From assembly GCA_900549355.1 (NCBI GenBank), contig UROA01000077.1, forward strand, positions 1 through 9,560: a stretch of DNA of 9,560 nt, given 5' to 3'. The notes beneath the pieces are model-generated. The model was not told the DNA's origin and made no database searches. It worked only from the letters and a program-made list of their open reading frames with translations. The position numbers were made by a program, and so were the translations under genes. The DNA is from an uncultured Collinsella sp. GTDB lineage: Bacteria > Actinomycetota > Coriobacteriia > Coriobacteriales > Coriobacteriaceae. Below, one piece after another: positions 1 to 7,001 of this stretch. The first letter of the stretch is position 1; each line of letters starts with the position of its first letter.

Positions 1-433
1 GGTACAGTTCTCCCGCCTTATTCCCATTAGCATAGATTCCCGTGATCTTCGATTCCGCAAGCATGTGTCGGATATCCGACGGTTCCACATTCCGGATACT
101 GCTGTCGCTGGAGCCCTTAATGTCGCAGCTCTCGATTGCATCCCACAGGGCCACGCCGCCGTTGAGCAGCATGGAGCGCTTGGCGGCAATCGAGGCATCG
201 AGCATCGCGGGCTCACCGCTCGCCAAAGGATCGCCCTCGTTGGGCGGCACGGGCACACCGAGGCACGCGGCCATCACGCGCCAAAAGCGGTTCTGGGAAT
301 TACCGTAATAGAAGGCGTTGGCGCGCGAGAGCACCGAGGGAAACGAGCCCAACACCAAAACGCGCGAGTGCTCGTCAAACACGGGCTCAAACCCATGCTC
401 AATATGTTGATAGCCCTCGTCAGATACGGCCAT
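1..433 (-). CDS. DNA-deoxyinosine (hypoxanthine-DNA) glycosylase, partial
   Basis: This gene enters at 433 and runs off the left edge, so only the first 144 residues are visible; the C-terminal end is missing. The reading shows GSFPS at residues 29-33, YYGNSQNRFW at 42-51, GVALWD at 93-98, a stretch SCDIKGSSDSS at 102-112, and ANGNKA at 135-140. This set is typical of the uracil-DNA glycosylase superfamily branch that removes deaminated adenine (hypoxanthine) from DNA in base excision repair, in the cytoplasm. The ATG lies 3 nt after the stop of the amylase gene with only a weak GAG-type ribosome site, so translation is probably coupled to that gene. No other in-frame start is near. The functional link with the amylase gene is not obvious. 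The family call is strong; the exact substrate is inferred from family knowledge. Confidence 0.85.
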   Translation of the reverse strand, partial: MAVSDEGYQHIEHGFEPVFDEHSRVLVLGSFPSVLSRANAFYYGNSQNRFWRVMAACLGVPVPPNEGDPLASGEPAMLDASIAAKRSMLLNGGVALWDAIESCDIKGSSDSSIRNVEPSDIRHMLAESKITGIYANGNKAGELY

Positions 434-436
434 GGG

Positions 437-1813
437 CTAGGCTCTCAACAGATAGCGCACTTCGTAGGGCGCAAGTTCAAGGGAGCCTGTCAGCTCGACC
501 GTGGGCGCATCGTCGGCAAGCAGATCGACGAAGGAGCCGCTGAGTTCGCCGGCGGTGAAGGTATACCTCTCGTTCACGGCGTTCACCGCCACGAACACCG
601 TCGCGTCGTCGCAGGCGCGCTCGAACAGCAGCTGCTTGTTCTGGATCACCACGTTGCGGTAAGCGCCGTAGTTGAGGGCACGGGCTGCCGCGTCGTTTGC
701 CGAGCGTAGGTGCGCAAGCTGCGTGACAAATGCCGTCAGCTCGTTAGGTGCCGGGGTGTCAAGCGCAGGACGTAGCGCCCAATCGCCATCGGGGCCGCCC
801 TTTTCGCCGGCAATCCCCCACTCGCTGCCGTAGTAGACGCACGGAATGCCCGGCATTCCAAAGAGCATGCCGTAGGCGGGGCGCAGGCAGGACTTGTCCG
901 TCAGGATGCTCGCCAGGCGCGGCACGTCGTGGTTGTCGACAAACGACAGCAGATGCTTGCCGCGGTAGATGCACCACGGGTCGCCGCCAAACTGACGGTG
1001 CAGCGAATGGGCGATCTCGAACATGTTGACCGAGTTAAAGCTGGAGTACAGGCCCTTGTAGCACTCGTAGTTGGTGCAGGAGTCGAGCATTTCGTCGTTG
1101 ACGATCTGGTTGTAGTCGCCGTGGAGCGTCTCGCCGATCAGTACGAAATCGGGTTTGAGCTCACGGGCAAAGCTATGCAGACGACACATGAAATCGCGGT
1201 CGAGCATATAGGCGACGTCCAGGCGCAGACCGTCGACGCCAAAGACCTCGGCCCAACGGCGCACGGACTCAAGCAGGTAATCGACCACGGCGGGATTTTG
1301 CAGGTTGAGCTTCACAAGCTCAAAATGGCCTTCCCAGCCCTCGTACCAAAAGCCGTCGCCATAGCAGGAGTCGCCGTCAAAGCTAATGTGGAACCAATCC
1401 TTGTAGGGCGAGTCCCACTTACGCTCCTGCACATCGCGGAAGGCCCAAAAGCCGCGGCCAACGTGGTTGAAGACGGCGTCGAGCACCACGCGGATGCCAT
1501 GGGCATGCAGCGTCTCGCACACGGCGGCAAAGTCGGCATCCCCGCCCAAGCGACGGTCGATATGGCGCAGGCTGCGCGTATCGTAGCCGTGGCTATCGGA
1601 CTCGAGCGGCGGGTTGATGAGCACAGCTCCAACGCCGAGTTTCTGCAGGTAGTCGGCCCATTGGGCGATTTTCATGATGGGAGCATCGGTGTTGGCTGCA
1701 GTGCCGGCAGCTTGGGAGAGCTCATCCTCGGCAACGGACGCGGCGTTTTCGCGCGGAGCTCCGCAAAAGCCCAGCGGATAGATCTGATAGAACGTCGTCT
1801 CGTATGCCCACAT
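437..1813 (-). CDS. GH13 alpha-amylase-family glycosidase (cytoplasmic)
   Basis: A 458-residue glycoside hydrolase family 13 enzyme, expected to hydrolyse alpha-1,4 (perhaps alpha-1,6) bonds in maltodextrins or related oligosaccharides. The four GH13 signature regions are present in order: DAVFNH (112-117), GLRLD (195-199, nucleophile Asp199), GETLHG with acid/base Glu228, and FVDNHD (291-296, with His295 and transition-state Asp296). There is no signal peptide, so it should act inside the cell on imported sugars. The open frame extends 11 codons upstream, but the ATG at 1813 is preceded by GGGAGG with 7 nt spacing and starts MWAYETTFYQIYP, as expected for this family, so it was chosen. A possible -10 TACAAT lies at 1854-1849 with no good -35. 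An Ala-rich insert at about residues 20-45 looks poorly conserved. The short C-terminal beta domain is complete. It is followed 3 nt later by the glycosylase gene. Exact specificity (maltodextrin glucosidase, neopullulanase or other) cannot be read from the sequence. Confidence 0.93.
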   Translation of the reverse strand: MWAYETTFYQIYPLGFCGAPRENAASVAEDELSQAAGTAANTDAPIMKIAQWADYLQKLGVGAVLINPPLESDSHGYDTRSLRHIDRRLGGDADFAAVCETLHAHGIRVVLDAVFNHVGRGFWAFRDVQERKWDSPYKDWFHISFDGDSCYGDGFWYEGWEGHFELVKLNLQNPAVVDYLLESVRRWAEVFGVDGLRLDVAYMLDRDFMCRLHSFARELKPDFVLIGETLHGDYNQIVNDEMLDSCTNYECYKGLYSSFNSVNMFEIAHSLHRQFGGDPWCIYRGKHLLSFVDNHDVPRLASILTDKSCLRPAYGMLFGMPGIPCVYYGSEWGIAGEKGGPDGDWALRPALDTPAPNELTAFVTQLAHLRSANDAAARALNYGAYRNVVIQNKQLLFERACDDATVFVAVNAVNERYTFTAGELSGSFVDLLADDAPTVELTGSLELAPYEVRYLLRA

Positions 1814-1885
1814 AGCAACCTCCCGGTAAGCGCAACACAACGACATCCATTGTATGCCCGGCTCGCATCCTCTTCCCCAAAATAA

Positions 1886-1950
1886 GTTGCGGTGGAATAG
1901 TTCCTGCTTGGGCCTTCAGAGGCCTTAAACAGGAACTATTCCACCGCAAC
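1886..1950 (-). repeat. Long dyad repeat, copy 1 (possible terminator of MFS gene)
   Basis: A perfect 21-bp inverted repeat: arms at 1886-1906 and 1930-1950, with core GCGGTGGAATAGTTCCTG in the left arm. The 23-nt loop carries its own 5-bp hairpin (GGCCT TCAG AGGCC, 1911-1924). The element begins 17 nt after the MFS stop codon. On the minus strand the stem is followed by TTATTTT, so it could end MFS transcription. The same arms recur at 6102-6160, together with the flank TCCCTCAT on the minus-strand 5' side, so it is a repeat family and not a one-off terminator. Confidence 0.85.
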
Positions 1951-1966
1951 TGATGAGGGAACGTGA

Positions 1967-3163
1967 TTAGGCGACGGGCTTGGCGCGGCGGATGGCCGGG
2001 AACATTACCGTGATAGCGAGGATGACGCCCACGACGGCGATCGCACCGCCCGCGAAGCCGATCCAAGCGATACCGGGACCCGAAACCACGGCGCCGCCGA
2101 TCGCCGTACCGGTGCCGATCCCCAGGTTGAACAGGCCCGAGAAGATCGACATGGCGACGGCCGACGAATCTGCCGGCGTGTGCTTGATGAGCTCGGCCTG
2201 AAACGCCACGTTAAAGGCCGTGGCGCAGCAACCCCACAGTGCGCAGACGGCAAGCACTGTCACGAGCGACGATGCGGCTGGCCCCATGAGCAGCAGGGCC
2301 ACCGGCACGCCGGAGAGCGTGATAGCCAAGAACGGGAAGCGATGCCCATCGAACAGGCGGCCAAACAGCCAGCTTCCGAGCAAACCAGAGCAGCCAAACG
2401 CCGTCAGCGTCATGGTAATGGCGCCCGCATCGACGTGCGCGACCTGCGCCAGGAAGGGCTCGATATAGCTGTAGCTTGCGTAATAGCCGGTCGCCATGAA
2501 GACCGTGACTGCGTAGAGCGCGATGAGGAGCGGGTTCTTGAGCAGCTCGGGCAGCTGTTTGACGGTAAAGCGCTCACCCGCCGGCATGGCCGGGAACACC
2601 GCTGCCTGGTAGACGACCGCGATGGCTGAGAGGCCCCCGACCACGGCAAACGTCATGCGCCAGCCCACGGCCAAGCCAATGGCGCGACCGAGAGGCAGGC
2701 CAAAGATCTGCGCGATGGACGAGCCCGTGGCGATCATAGTCACGGTCAGCGCGCGGTGGGGGGTGTCGCCCAGGGGCGAGGCCATAATCGAGGCGACTGA
2801 CCAGAACACGGCATGTGCGCAAGCGACCACCAGGCGCGCGCAGACCAGGATGGGATAGGTCGGCGCCACAGCGGACAGGAACTGACCGAGCGAGAACACG
2901 GCGAGCACGCCCAGCAGCATCCGCTTGAACTCAAAGCGCGAGGCGAACACCATGAGCGGCAGCGACAGCAGCATGACGCCCCAGGCATAGACCGAGATCA
3001 TGATGCCCGCCTGGGCCTCGGTGAGCGAGAACGACGCGGCGATATCAGTCAAAAGGCCGATGGGCATAAACTCCGACGTGTTGAACACGAACGCACAGCA
3101 GGTGAGCCCGACGAGTGGGAGCCACTGCTTGAGCGTGATGCCGTCTTGCCTTGTCTGAGTCAT
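1967..3163 (-). CDS. MFS transporter, SotB-like sugar efflux family
   Basis: A 398-residue, 12-helix major facilitator protein of the inner membrane, drug:H+ antiporter type. It closely resembles the SotB/YdeA sugar efflux group: FNTSEFMPIGLLTDIA (27-42), AHAVFWS (116-122), GLPLGR (155-160) followed by GWRMTF (167-172), YSYIEPF (231-237) and MSIFSGLFNLGIGTG (338-352) all sit where the E. coli protein, as I remember it, has the same or similar residues. The likely role is proton-driven export of sugars such as arabinose or IPTG-like molecules, or of drugs. The frame is open 32 codons further upstream, but the ATG at 3163 has GGAGA 8 nt before it and gives a normal N-terminus (MTQTRQDG), while the upstream part crosses the feoAB terminator hairpin. 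It lies between feoAB and the amylase gene on the same strand and is likely a separate unit. The substrate is inferred only. Confidence 0.92.
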   Translation of the reverse strand: MTQTRQDGITLKQWLPLVGLTCCAFVFNTSEFMPIGLLTDIAASFSLTEAQAGIMISVYAWGVMLLSLPLMVFASRFEFKRMLLGVLAVFSLGQFLSAVAPTYPILVCARLVVACAHAVFWSVASIMASPLGDTPHRALTVTMIATGSSIAQIFGLPLGRAIGLAVGWRMTFAVVGGLSAIAVVYQAAVFPAMPAGERFTVKQLPELLKNPLLIALYAVTVFMATGYYASYSYIEPFLAQVAHVDAGAITMTLTAFGCSGLLGSWLFGRLFDGHRFPFLAITLSGVPVALLLMGPAASSLVTVLAVCALWGCCATAFNVAFQAELIKHTPADSSAVAMSIFSGLFNLGIGTGTAIGGAVVSGPGIAWIGFAGGAIAVVGVILAITVMFPAIRRAKPVA

Positions 3164-3196
3164 ATATAACGTCTCCAATCGTTTTGAGCGGAGGCG

Positions 3197-3226
3197 ATTA
3201 TATAGCAACGGCCCCGCATCCGTCAG
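3197..3226 (-). promoter_or_regulatory. Candidate promoter for MFS gene
   Basis: On the minus strand a perfect -10 TATAAT (3202-3197) is preceded, after 18 nt, by CTGACG (3226-3221), a 4/6 match to TTGACA. The -35 lies in the loop of the feoAB terminator hairpin and the spacer includes one arm of its stem. The predicted transcript would start near 3190 and give a leader of about 27 nt before the ATG at 3163. Confidence 0.45.
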
Positions 3227-3242
3227 TACAGATGCGGGGCCG
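3209..3242 (-). terminator. Hairpin terminator after feoAB
   Basis: A perfect 12-bp GC-rich stem, CGGCCCCGCATC (3209-3220) and its complement (3231-3242), with a 10-nt loop. It lies 41 nt after the feoAB stop on the minus strand. The tail on that strand is TTGCTATATAAT, a poor U-tract, so termination may be leaky. Confidence 0.6.
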
Positions 3243-3283
3243 AAAACAATTCGATACACAGAGGTTGCGCCGTCAATTCATAA

Positions 3284-5644
3284 CTAAGCCCACCCCAGCA
3301 ATATGCCCGCCGAATGCACGACAAACGCCACGATCCAGGCAACGGCGACCTGAAACGCGAATACGGCCACGGCATAGCGCGCGCCCAACTCGCTCTTGAC
3401 GGCGCCGATTGCCGCCACACAAGGCGGGTACAGCAACGTAAAGACCAAGAACACGTAGGCGGTAAACGGCGAAAACATGGTCGACAGCGCCGCGGGCGAC
3501 GTTGCGCCCAAAAGCACCGTGAGCGTCGAGATGACGCTCTCCTTGGCAATGAGCCCCGTGACGAGCGCCGTCGAGGCGCGCCAGTCGCCAAAGCCGAGCG
3601 GGGCCAACACCGGCGCGATGATGCTACCCAGACCGGCAAGCAGGCTTTGCGACTGATCGGCGACCACATTAAAGCGGATATCGAACGTCTGAAGGAACCA
3701 GATGACCACGGTAGCGGCAAAGATAATGGTAAAAGCCTTGGTGATAAAGTCCTTGGCCTTATCCCACGCTAGCATCACCGTCGTCTTAATACTCGGCAGG
3801 CGGTAATTGGGAAGCTCCATGATAAACGGCACCGGGTCGCCCTTAAATGCCGTGCGGTTGAGCACCAAAGCCGCGATGCAGCCGACCATGATACCGATCA
3901 GATAGAGCGAGACCATGGCGGGAACCGTCGCCTGCGGGAAAAACGCCCCGCACAGCAAGCCGTAAACCGGTAGCTTGGCTGAGCAGCTCATAAACGGCGT
4001 GAGCATGACCGTCATCTTGCGGTCGTGCTCGGATGGGAGCGTACGGGTCGACATGATAGCCGGCACGGTGCAGCCAAAACCGACGAGCATGGGCACGAAA
4101 CTGCGGCCCGACAGGCCAAAGCGACGCAACACCTTATCCATGACAAAGGCCACGCGTGCCATGTAGCCGGAGTCTTCCAGAATGGAGAGGAACAAGAAGA
4201 GCACGACGATAATCGGCAGGAAGGTCAGCACGCTGCCCACACCCGTAAGCACGCCGTCGACAGCCAGCGAGCGTACCACGTCGTTGGTACCGAACGCCTT
4301 GAGGCCCGCATCGGCCGAGGCGATGATGGCAGCGATACCGTCCTCCATGAGTCCCTGCAACGCCGCGCCGATCACGCCAAACGTCAGCCAAAAGACGAGG
4401 CCCATGATCACCAGAAACGCCGGAATGGCTGTGTAACGACCTGTTAGGATGCGGTCAATCTTGACGGAGCGCACGTGCTCGCGGCTTTCGTGCGGCTTGA
4501 CGACGCAGCGCCCGCACACGTCGCCGATAAAGCTAAAACGCATATCGGCCAGCGCAGATAGGCGGTCGGTGCCGGCCTCGCCCTCCATCTGGGTAATGAT
4601 GTGCTCGATAGCGTCGAGCTCATTGCGATCCAGGTGAAGCGCCTCGGTTACCAGCTCATCGCCCTCGACCAGCTTGGTCGCCGCAAAGCGCACCGGGATG
4701 TGCGCCGTCACGGCATGGTCCTCGATCAGGTTAGCAATACCGTGGATGCAGCGATGCAGCGCACCGCCGTCCGGACCGTCGGGCGCGCAAAAGTCCAGGC
4801 GACCAGGGCGCTCGCGGAACCGCGCCACGTGCAGGGCGTGGTCCACCAGCTCGCCGATACCCTCGTTGCGGGCAGCGCTAATGGGGACAACAGGCACGCC
4901 CAACAGACTCTCGAGCAGGTTGACATCGATGGCGCCGCCGTTGGTCGTCACCTCGTCCATCATGTTGAGCGCGATGACCATAGGACGGTCGAGCTCCATA
5001 AGCTGCAGCGTTAGGTACAGATTGCGCTCGATGTTGGTGGCGTCGATGATGTCGATGATGGCGTCGGGATGCTCATCCAGGATAAACTGGCGGCTTACGA
5101 TCTCTTCGCCCGTGTACGGCGACAGGGAGTAAATGCCGGGCAGGTCGGTAACGCTTGCCTCGGGATGGTTACGGATGGTGCCGTCCTTGCGGTCGACCGT
5201 CACGCCAGGAAAGTTACCGACGTGCTGGTTGGAGCCCGTCAGCTGGTTGAATAACGTGGTCTTGCCGCAGTTTTGGTTGCCGGCGAGGGCAAAGTGCAGC
5301 GGCGCGCCCTCGGGCACGGCCGTCTTTGCCGCACGGGGCGAATACGTCCCCTCGCCCAGGGCCGGATGCTCCGTCGTGCCGATTGCGGCGTTAGCGCGCG
5401 GACCTGTATCGGTGTCGTGAATACCCACGAGCTCGATGCGAGCGGCATCGTCCTTACGCAGTGTCAACTCGTAGCCACGCAGGCGGATCTCGAGCGGGTC
5501 ACCCATGGGGGCGTACTTCATCATGGTGACTTCGGTGCCCGGCGTTAGACCCATGTCCAAAATATGCTGTCGGAGTGCCTGATCGTCCGATGCCACCGAT
5601 GCGACAACGGCGTCCTTTCCAATCTCGAGTGTATCGAGCTTCAC
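3284..5644 (-). CDS. feoB: Ferrous iron transporter, FeoA-FeoB fusion
   Basis: A 786-residue GTP-dependent Fe(II) importer in the cell membrane with FeoA fused at the N-terminus. Residues 1-75 form the FeoA SH3-like domain (DMGLTPGTEV at 30-39); about 76-115 is a linker. The FeoB G domain follows, with G1 GNQNCGKT (122-129), G2 PGVTVD (146-151), G3 DLPG (167-170), G4 NMMD (227-230) and G5 ISAA (255-258). A helical guanine-dissociation-inhibitor-like part comes next, then the membrane domain from about 400 with Gate motifs GCTVPA (524-529) and CSAKLPVY (554-561), and PCVAAIGAVKSELG (741-754). All key motifs are intact. The start is GTG at 5644, with GGGGAGGA 8 nt upstream giving VKLDTLEIG; the frame is open 40 codons further but without a similar ribosome site. 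No separate feoA or feoC is seen. Three GGTTA repeats upstream suggest iron-dependent control. Confidence 0.96.
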   Translation of the reverse strand: MKLDTLEIGKDAVVASVASDDQALRQHILDMGLTPGTEVTMMKYAPMGDPLEIRLRGYELTLRKDDAARIELVGIHDTDTGPRANAAIGTTEHPALGEGTYSPRAAKTAVPEGAPLHFALAGNQNCGKTTLFNQLTGSNQHVGNFPGVTVDRKDGTIRNHPEASVTDLPGIYSLSPYTGEEIVSRQFILDEHPDAIIDIIDATNIERNLYLTLQLMELDRPMVIALNMMDEVTTNGGAIDVNLLESLLGVPVVPISAARNEGIGELVDHALHVARFRERPGRLDFCAPDGPDGGALHRCIHGIANLIEDHAVTAHIPVRFAATKLVEGDELVTEALHLDRNELDAIEHIITQMEGEAGTDRLSALADMRFSFIGDVCGRCVVKPHESREHVRSVKIDRILTGRYTAIPAFLVIMGLVFWLTFGVIGAALQGLMEDGIAAIIASADAGLKAFGTNDVVRSLAVDGVLTGVGSVLTFLPIIVVLFLFLSILEDSGYMARVAFVMDKVLRRFGLSGRSFVPMLVGFGCTVPAIMSTRTLPSEHDRKMTVMLTPFMSCSAKLPVYGLLCGAFFPQATVPAMVSLYLIGIMVGCIAALVLNRTAFKGDPVPFIMELPNYRLPSIKTTVMLAWDKAKDFITKAFTIIFAATVVIWFLQTFDIRFNVVADQSQSLLAGLGSIIAPVLAPLGFGDWRASTALVTGLIAKESVISTLTVLLGATSPAALSTMFSPFTAYVFLVFTLLYPPCVAAIGAVKSELGARYAVAVFAFQVAVAWIVAFVVHSAGILLGWA

Positions 5645-5695
5645 GTCCGTGTTCCTCCCCCGGCGCCCGCAGGGCGTTGTATTTATGTTCACCAA

Positions 5696-5730
5696 GGCTA
5701 ACCGTTTGCCATGGCTAACCAATTTTAACC
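5696..5730 (-). promoter_or_regulatory. GGTTA direct repeats, candidate iron-regulator operator
   Basis: On the minus strand GGTTAGCC occurs at 5720-5713 and 5703-5696, 17 bp apart, and a third GGTTA at 5730-5726. GGTTAG is half of the known DtxR/IdeR iron-box (TTAGGTTAGSCTAACCTAA); each GGTTAGCC site matches about 11-12 of its 19 positions, mostly in the left half. They sit between the proposed feoAB promoter and its start codon, a natural place for repression by an iron-loaded regulator. The regulator itself is not in the window. Confidence 0.4.
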
Positions 5731-5734
5731 ATGC

Positions 5735-5764
5735 ATGATAGCGCGAACATGCAACGATGTTCAA
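5735..5764 (-). promoter_or_regulatory. Candidate promoter for feoAB
   Basis: Minus strand -35 TTGAAC (5764-5759, 4/6) and -10 TATCAT (5740-5735, 5/6) with an 18-nt spacer. Transcription would start near 5728, within or next to the GGTTA repeats, leaving a leader of about 85 nt. An alternative -10, TAAAAT, lies slightly downstream without a good -35. Confidence 0.35.
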
Positions 5765-5812
5765 TCAGCAAATTGGCGCAATGGGGACAGGCAGGAGAGT
5801 TCAGGGCCATAG

Positions 5813-6037
5813 TTTCCCGATGAGGCCTCTCGGGGAAACTACATCCCACTCTGGAACGCCAGAACGGGATGGGCTTTCCGGTTGAGGCCCCTAGCGGAAA
5901 CTGCGTCCCAAAATCGGCATTCAGACTGGGATGCAATTTCCCGATCGAGCCCCTCGGGGAAACTGCGACCCGGAATCTGCGCCCGAAACGGGCCACGATT
6001 TCCCAAATGGGACGTGGTTTCCCGCGGGAGCAGAAAC
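5813..6037. repeat. Tandem array of 62-bp units with paired inverted repeats
   Basis: Three gap-free units of exactly 62 bp lie at 5813-5874, 5875-5936 and 5937-5998. A shortened fourth (5999-6037) and a faint partial end before the first (about 5793-5812) flank them. Each unit has hairpin 1, TTTCCC ... GGGAAA at unit positions 1-6 and 21-26, and hairpin 2, RYCCC-type arms around 29-35 and 54-60. In unit 2 the pair 6-21 changes from C-G to G-C on both sides, and pair 31-58 is A-T, G-T and G-C in units 1, 2 and 3. These paired changes keep the stems. The fourth unit keeps only fragments, including CCCGCGGG. No coding function is apparent. Confidence 0.85.
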
Positions 6038-6060
6038 AGCCGCCCGCCCCCTCGACAAAA

Positions 6061-6091
6061 TGATCCGTTTTCCTCCGTCCCCAACGGATCA
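6061..6091. terminator. 9-bp hairpin between array and dyad copy 2
   Basis: Perfect arms TGATCCGTT (6061-6069) and AACGGATCA (6083-6091) with a 13-nt loop. A runs on both flanks mean that on the minus strand the stem is followed by TTTTG, so it could stop transcription coming from the hydrolase gene. It may equally be another part of the repeat cluster. Confidence 0.45.
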
Positions 6092-6101
6092 AAACGAAGC
6101 A

Positions 6102-6160
6102 GCGGTGGAATAGTTCCTGTTTGGGACTTTAACCAGCAAAAACAGGAACTATTTCACCGC
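6102..6160 (-). repeat. Long dyad repeat, copy 2
   Basis: Arms of 20 nt at 6102-6121 and 6141-6160 pair with a single G-T wobble. The arm sequence GCGGTGGAATAGTTCCTG is identical to that of the copy at 1886-1950, while the loops differ. On the minus strand both copies are preceded by TCCCTCAT, and both lie shortly downstream of a minus-strand gene (here 38 nt after the hydrolase stop). The U-tract is poorer than in copy 1. Confidence 0.85.
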
Positions 6161-6961
6161 AAGTTATGAGGGACGGGATGGGACTGGCCCTCTTACTCTT
6201 ACAGATGGCGCTCCAGGAAGCGGAAGGCTAGGCGAATCCAAGGGCGGACCGCCACCTGCTTGTCCTCGTTGTCGACCGCGGTGTTGACGTTGCCGAGCGA
6301 AAGGCCGTGACCACCCTGGTCGAAGACGTGCATCTCACAAGCGACGCCCTCCTCCGCCATGCGTTGGGCAAACGGATAGACCTGCGCGATCGGCGCCGTC
6401 TTGTCGTCGGACACGCCCCATACAAAGGTCGGTGGCATCTGACGCGAAACATGCGTGGTGGGGCAGATGTCGGCCAGATGCTCGTCAGTTGCCTCGCCGC
6501 CCGTCACCATCGACAGGTAGTCGTTGAGCAAATCGCGCCCCGTCTTGCCGCCCGTCTTTGGCACGCGCAGGTCGATGCGCGGGTCGCGCGTCTGCATGTC
6601 GCGCACATAGGCAAAGTCGAGCAGCGGATAGCCCAACACCACGGCATCGGGACGAATGTCGTCCGGACGCGCCCCGGCAAGTGCCGCGAAGGGGCCGGTC
6701 TTCCACTGCGTTGCCAGCGAAGCGCAGATCATGCCGCCCGCCGAGAAACCCACGATGCACACGCGCTTGGGATCGACATGCCACTCGTCGGCGTTGGCGC
6801 GCACGGTAGCGACCATCTTGGCGAGGTCCGCCTGCGGGTGCGGAAAGCTCACGTCGCCCGTGGCGCTCGTCACATAGTTGAGCACAAAGGCCTGGTAGCC
6901 GCGGTCCAAAAACGCAAACGCCACCGGGTCCTGCTCGTGCGGAGCGATATGCGTAAACCCG

Positions 6962-7001
6962 CCTCCGCTGACAACCACCCCCCCCCCCGCCGCAGATGAC
7001 C
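6962..7001 (-). repeat. Imperfect short duplication around the poly-G run
   Basis: On the minus strand GGTCATCTGCGGCGG (7001-6987) and GGTTGTCAGCGGAGG (6976-6962) match at 11 of 15 positions, 25 nt apart. They encode the look-alike peptides VICGGGG and VVVSGGGF. With one G fewer the offset would be 24 nt, in frame. Confidence 0.6.
6978..6988 (-). repeat. Homopolymer run of 11 G (minus strand)
   Basis: Eleven consecutive C on the plus strand inside the hydrolase gene. The hydrolase frame is closed at this length and open at 7, 10 or 13. Runs like this slip in replication and are also prone to sequencing error. Confidence 0.95.

Larger units (their letters stand above)
5645..6198. other. 554-bp gap without genes, filled with repeats and control sites
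   Basis: From right to left on the minus strand: second dyad copy (6160-6102), a 9-bp hairpin (6091-6061), a 62-bp tandem array (6037-5813), the feoAB promoter region (5764-5735), and GGTTA repeats (5730-5696). Open frames crossing the array on both strands shift reading phase from unit to unit, because 62 is not a multiple of 3, so they are not credible genes. Confidence 0.8.

Noticed and set aside
929..1885. 318-codon plus-strand open frame antisense to the amylase gene
   Set aside because: Overlaps a gene with all four GH13 motifs; composition is that of a shadow frame.
5813..5998. CRISPR array
   Set aside because: The units are contiguous and diverged throughout, with no constant repeat alternating with unique spacers, and no cas gene is present.
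5715..6092. 125-codon open frame on the minus strand across the 62-bp array
   Set aside because: The units are read in a different phase each time, there is no ribosome site, and the peptide resembles no family known to me. It also overlaps the feoAB promoter.
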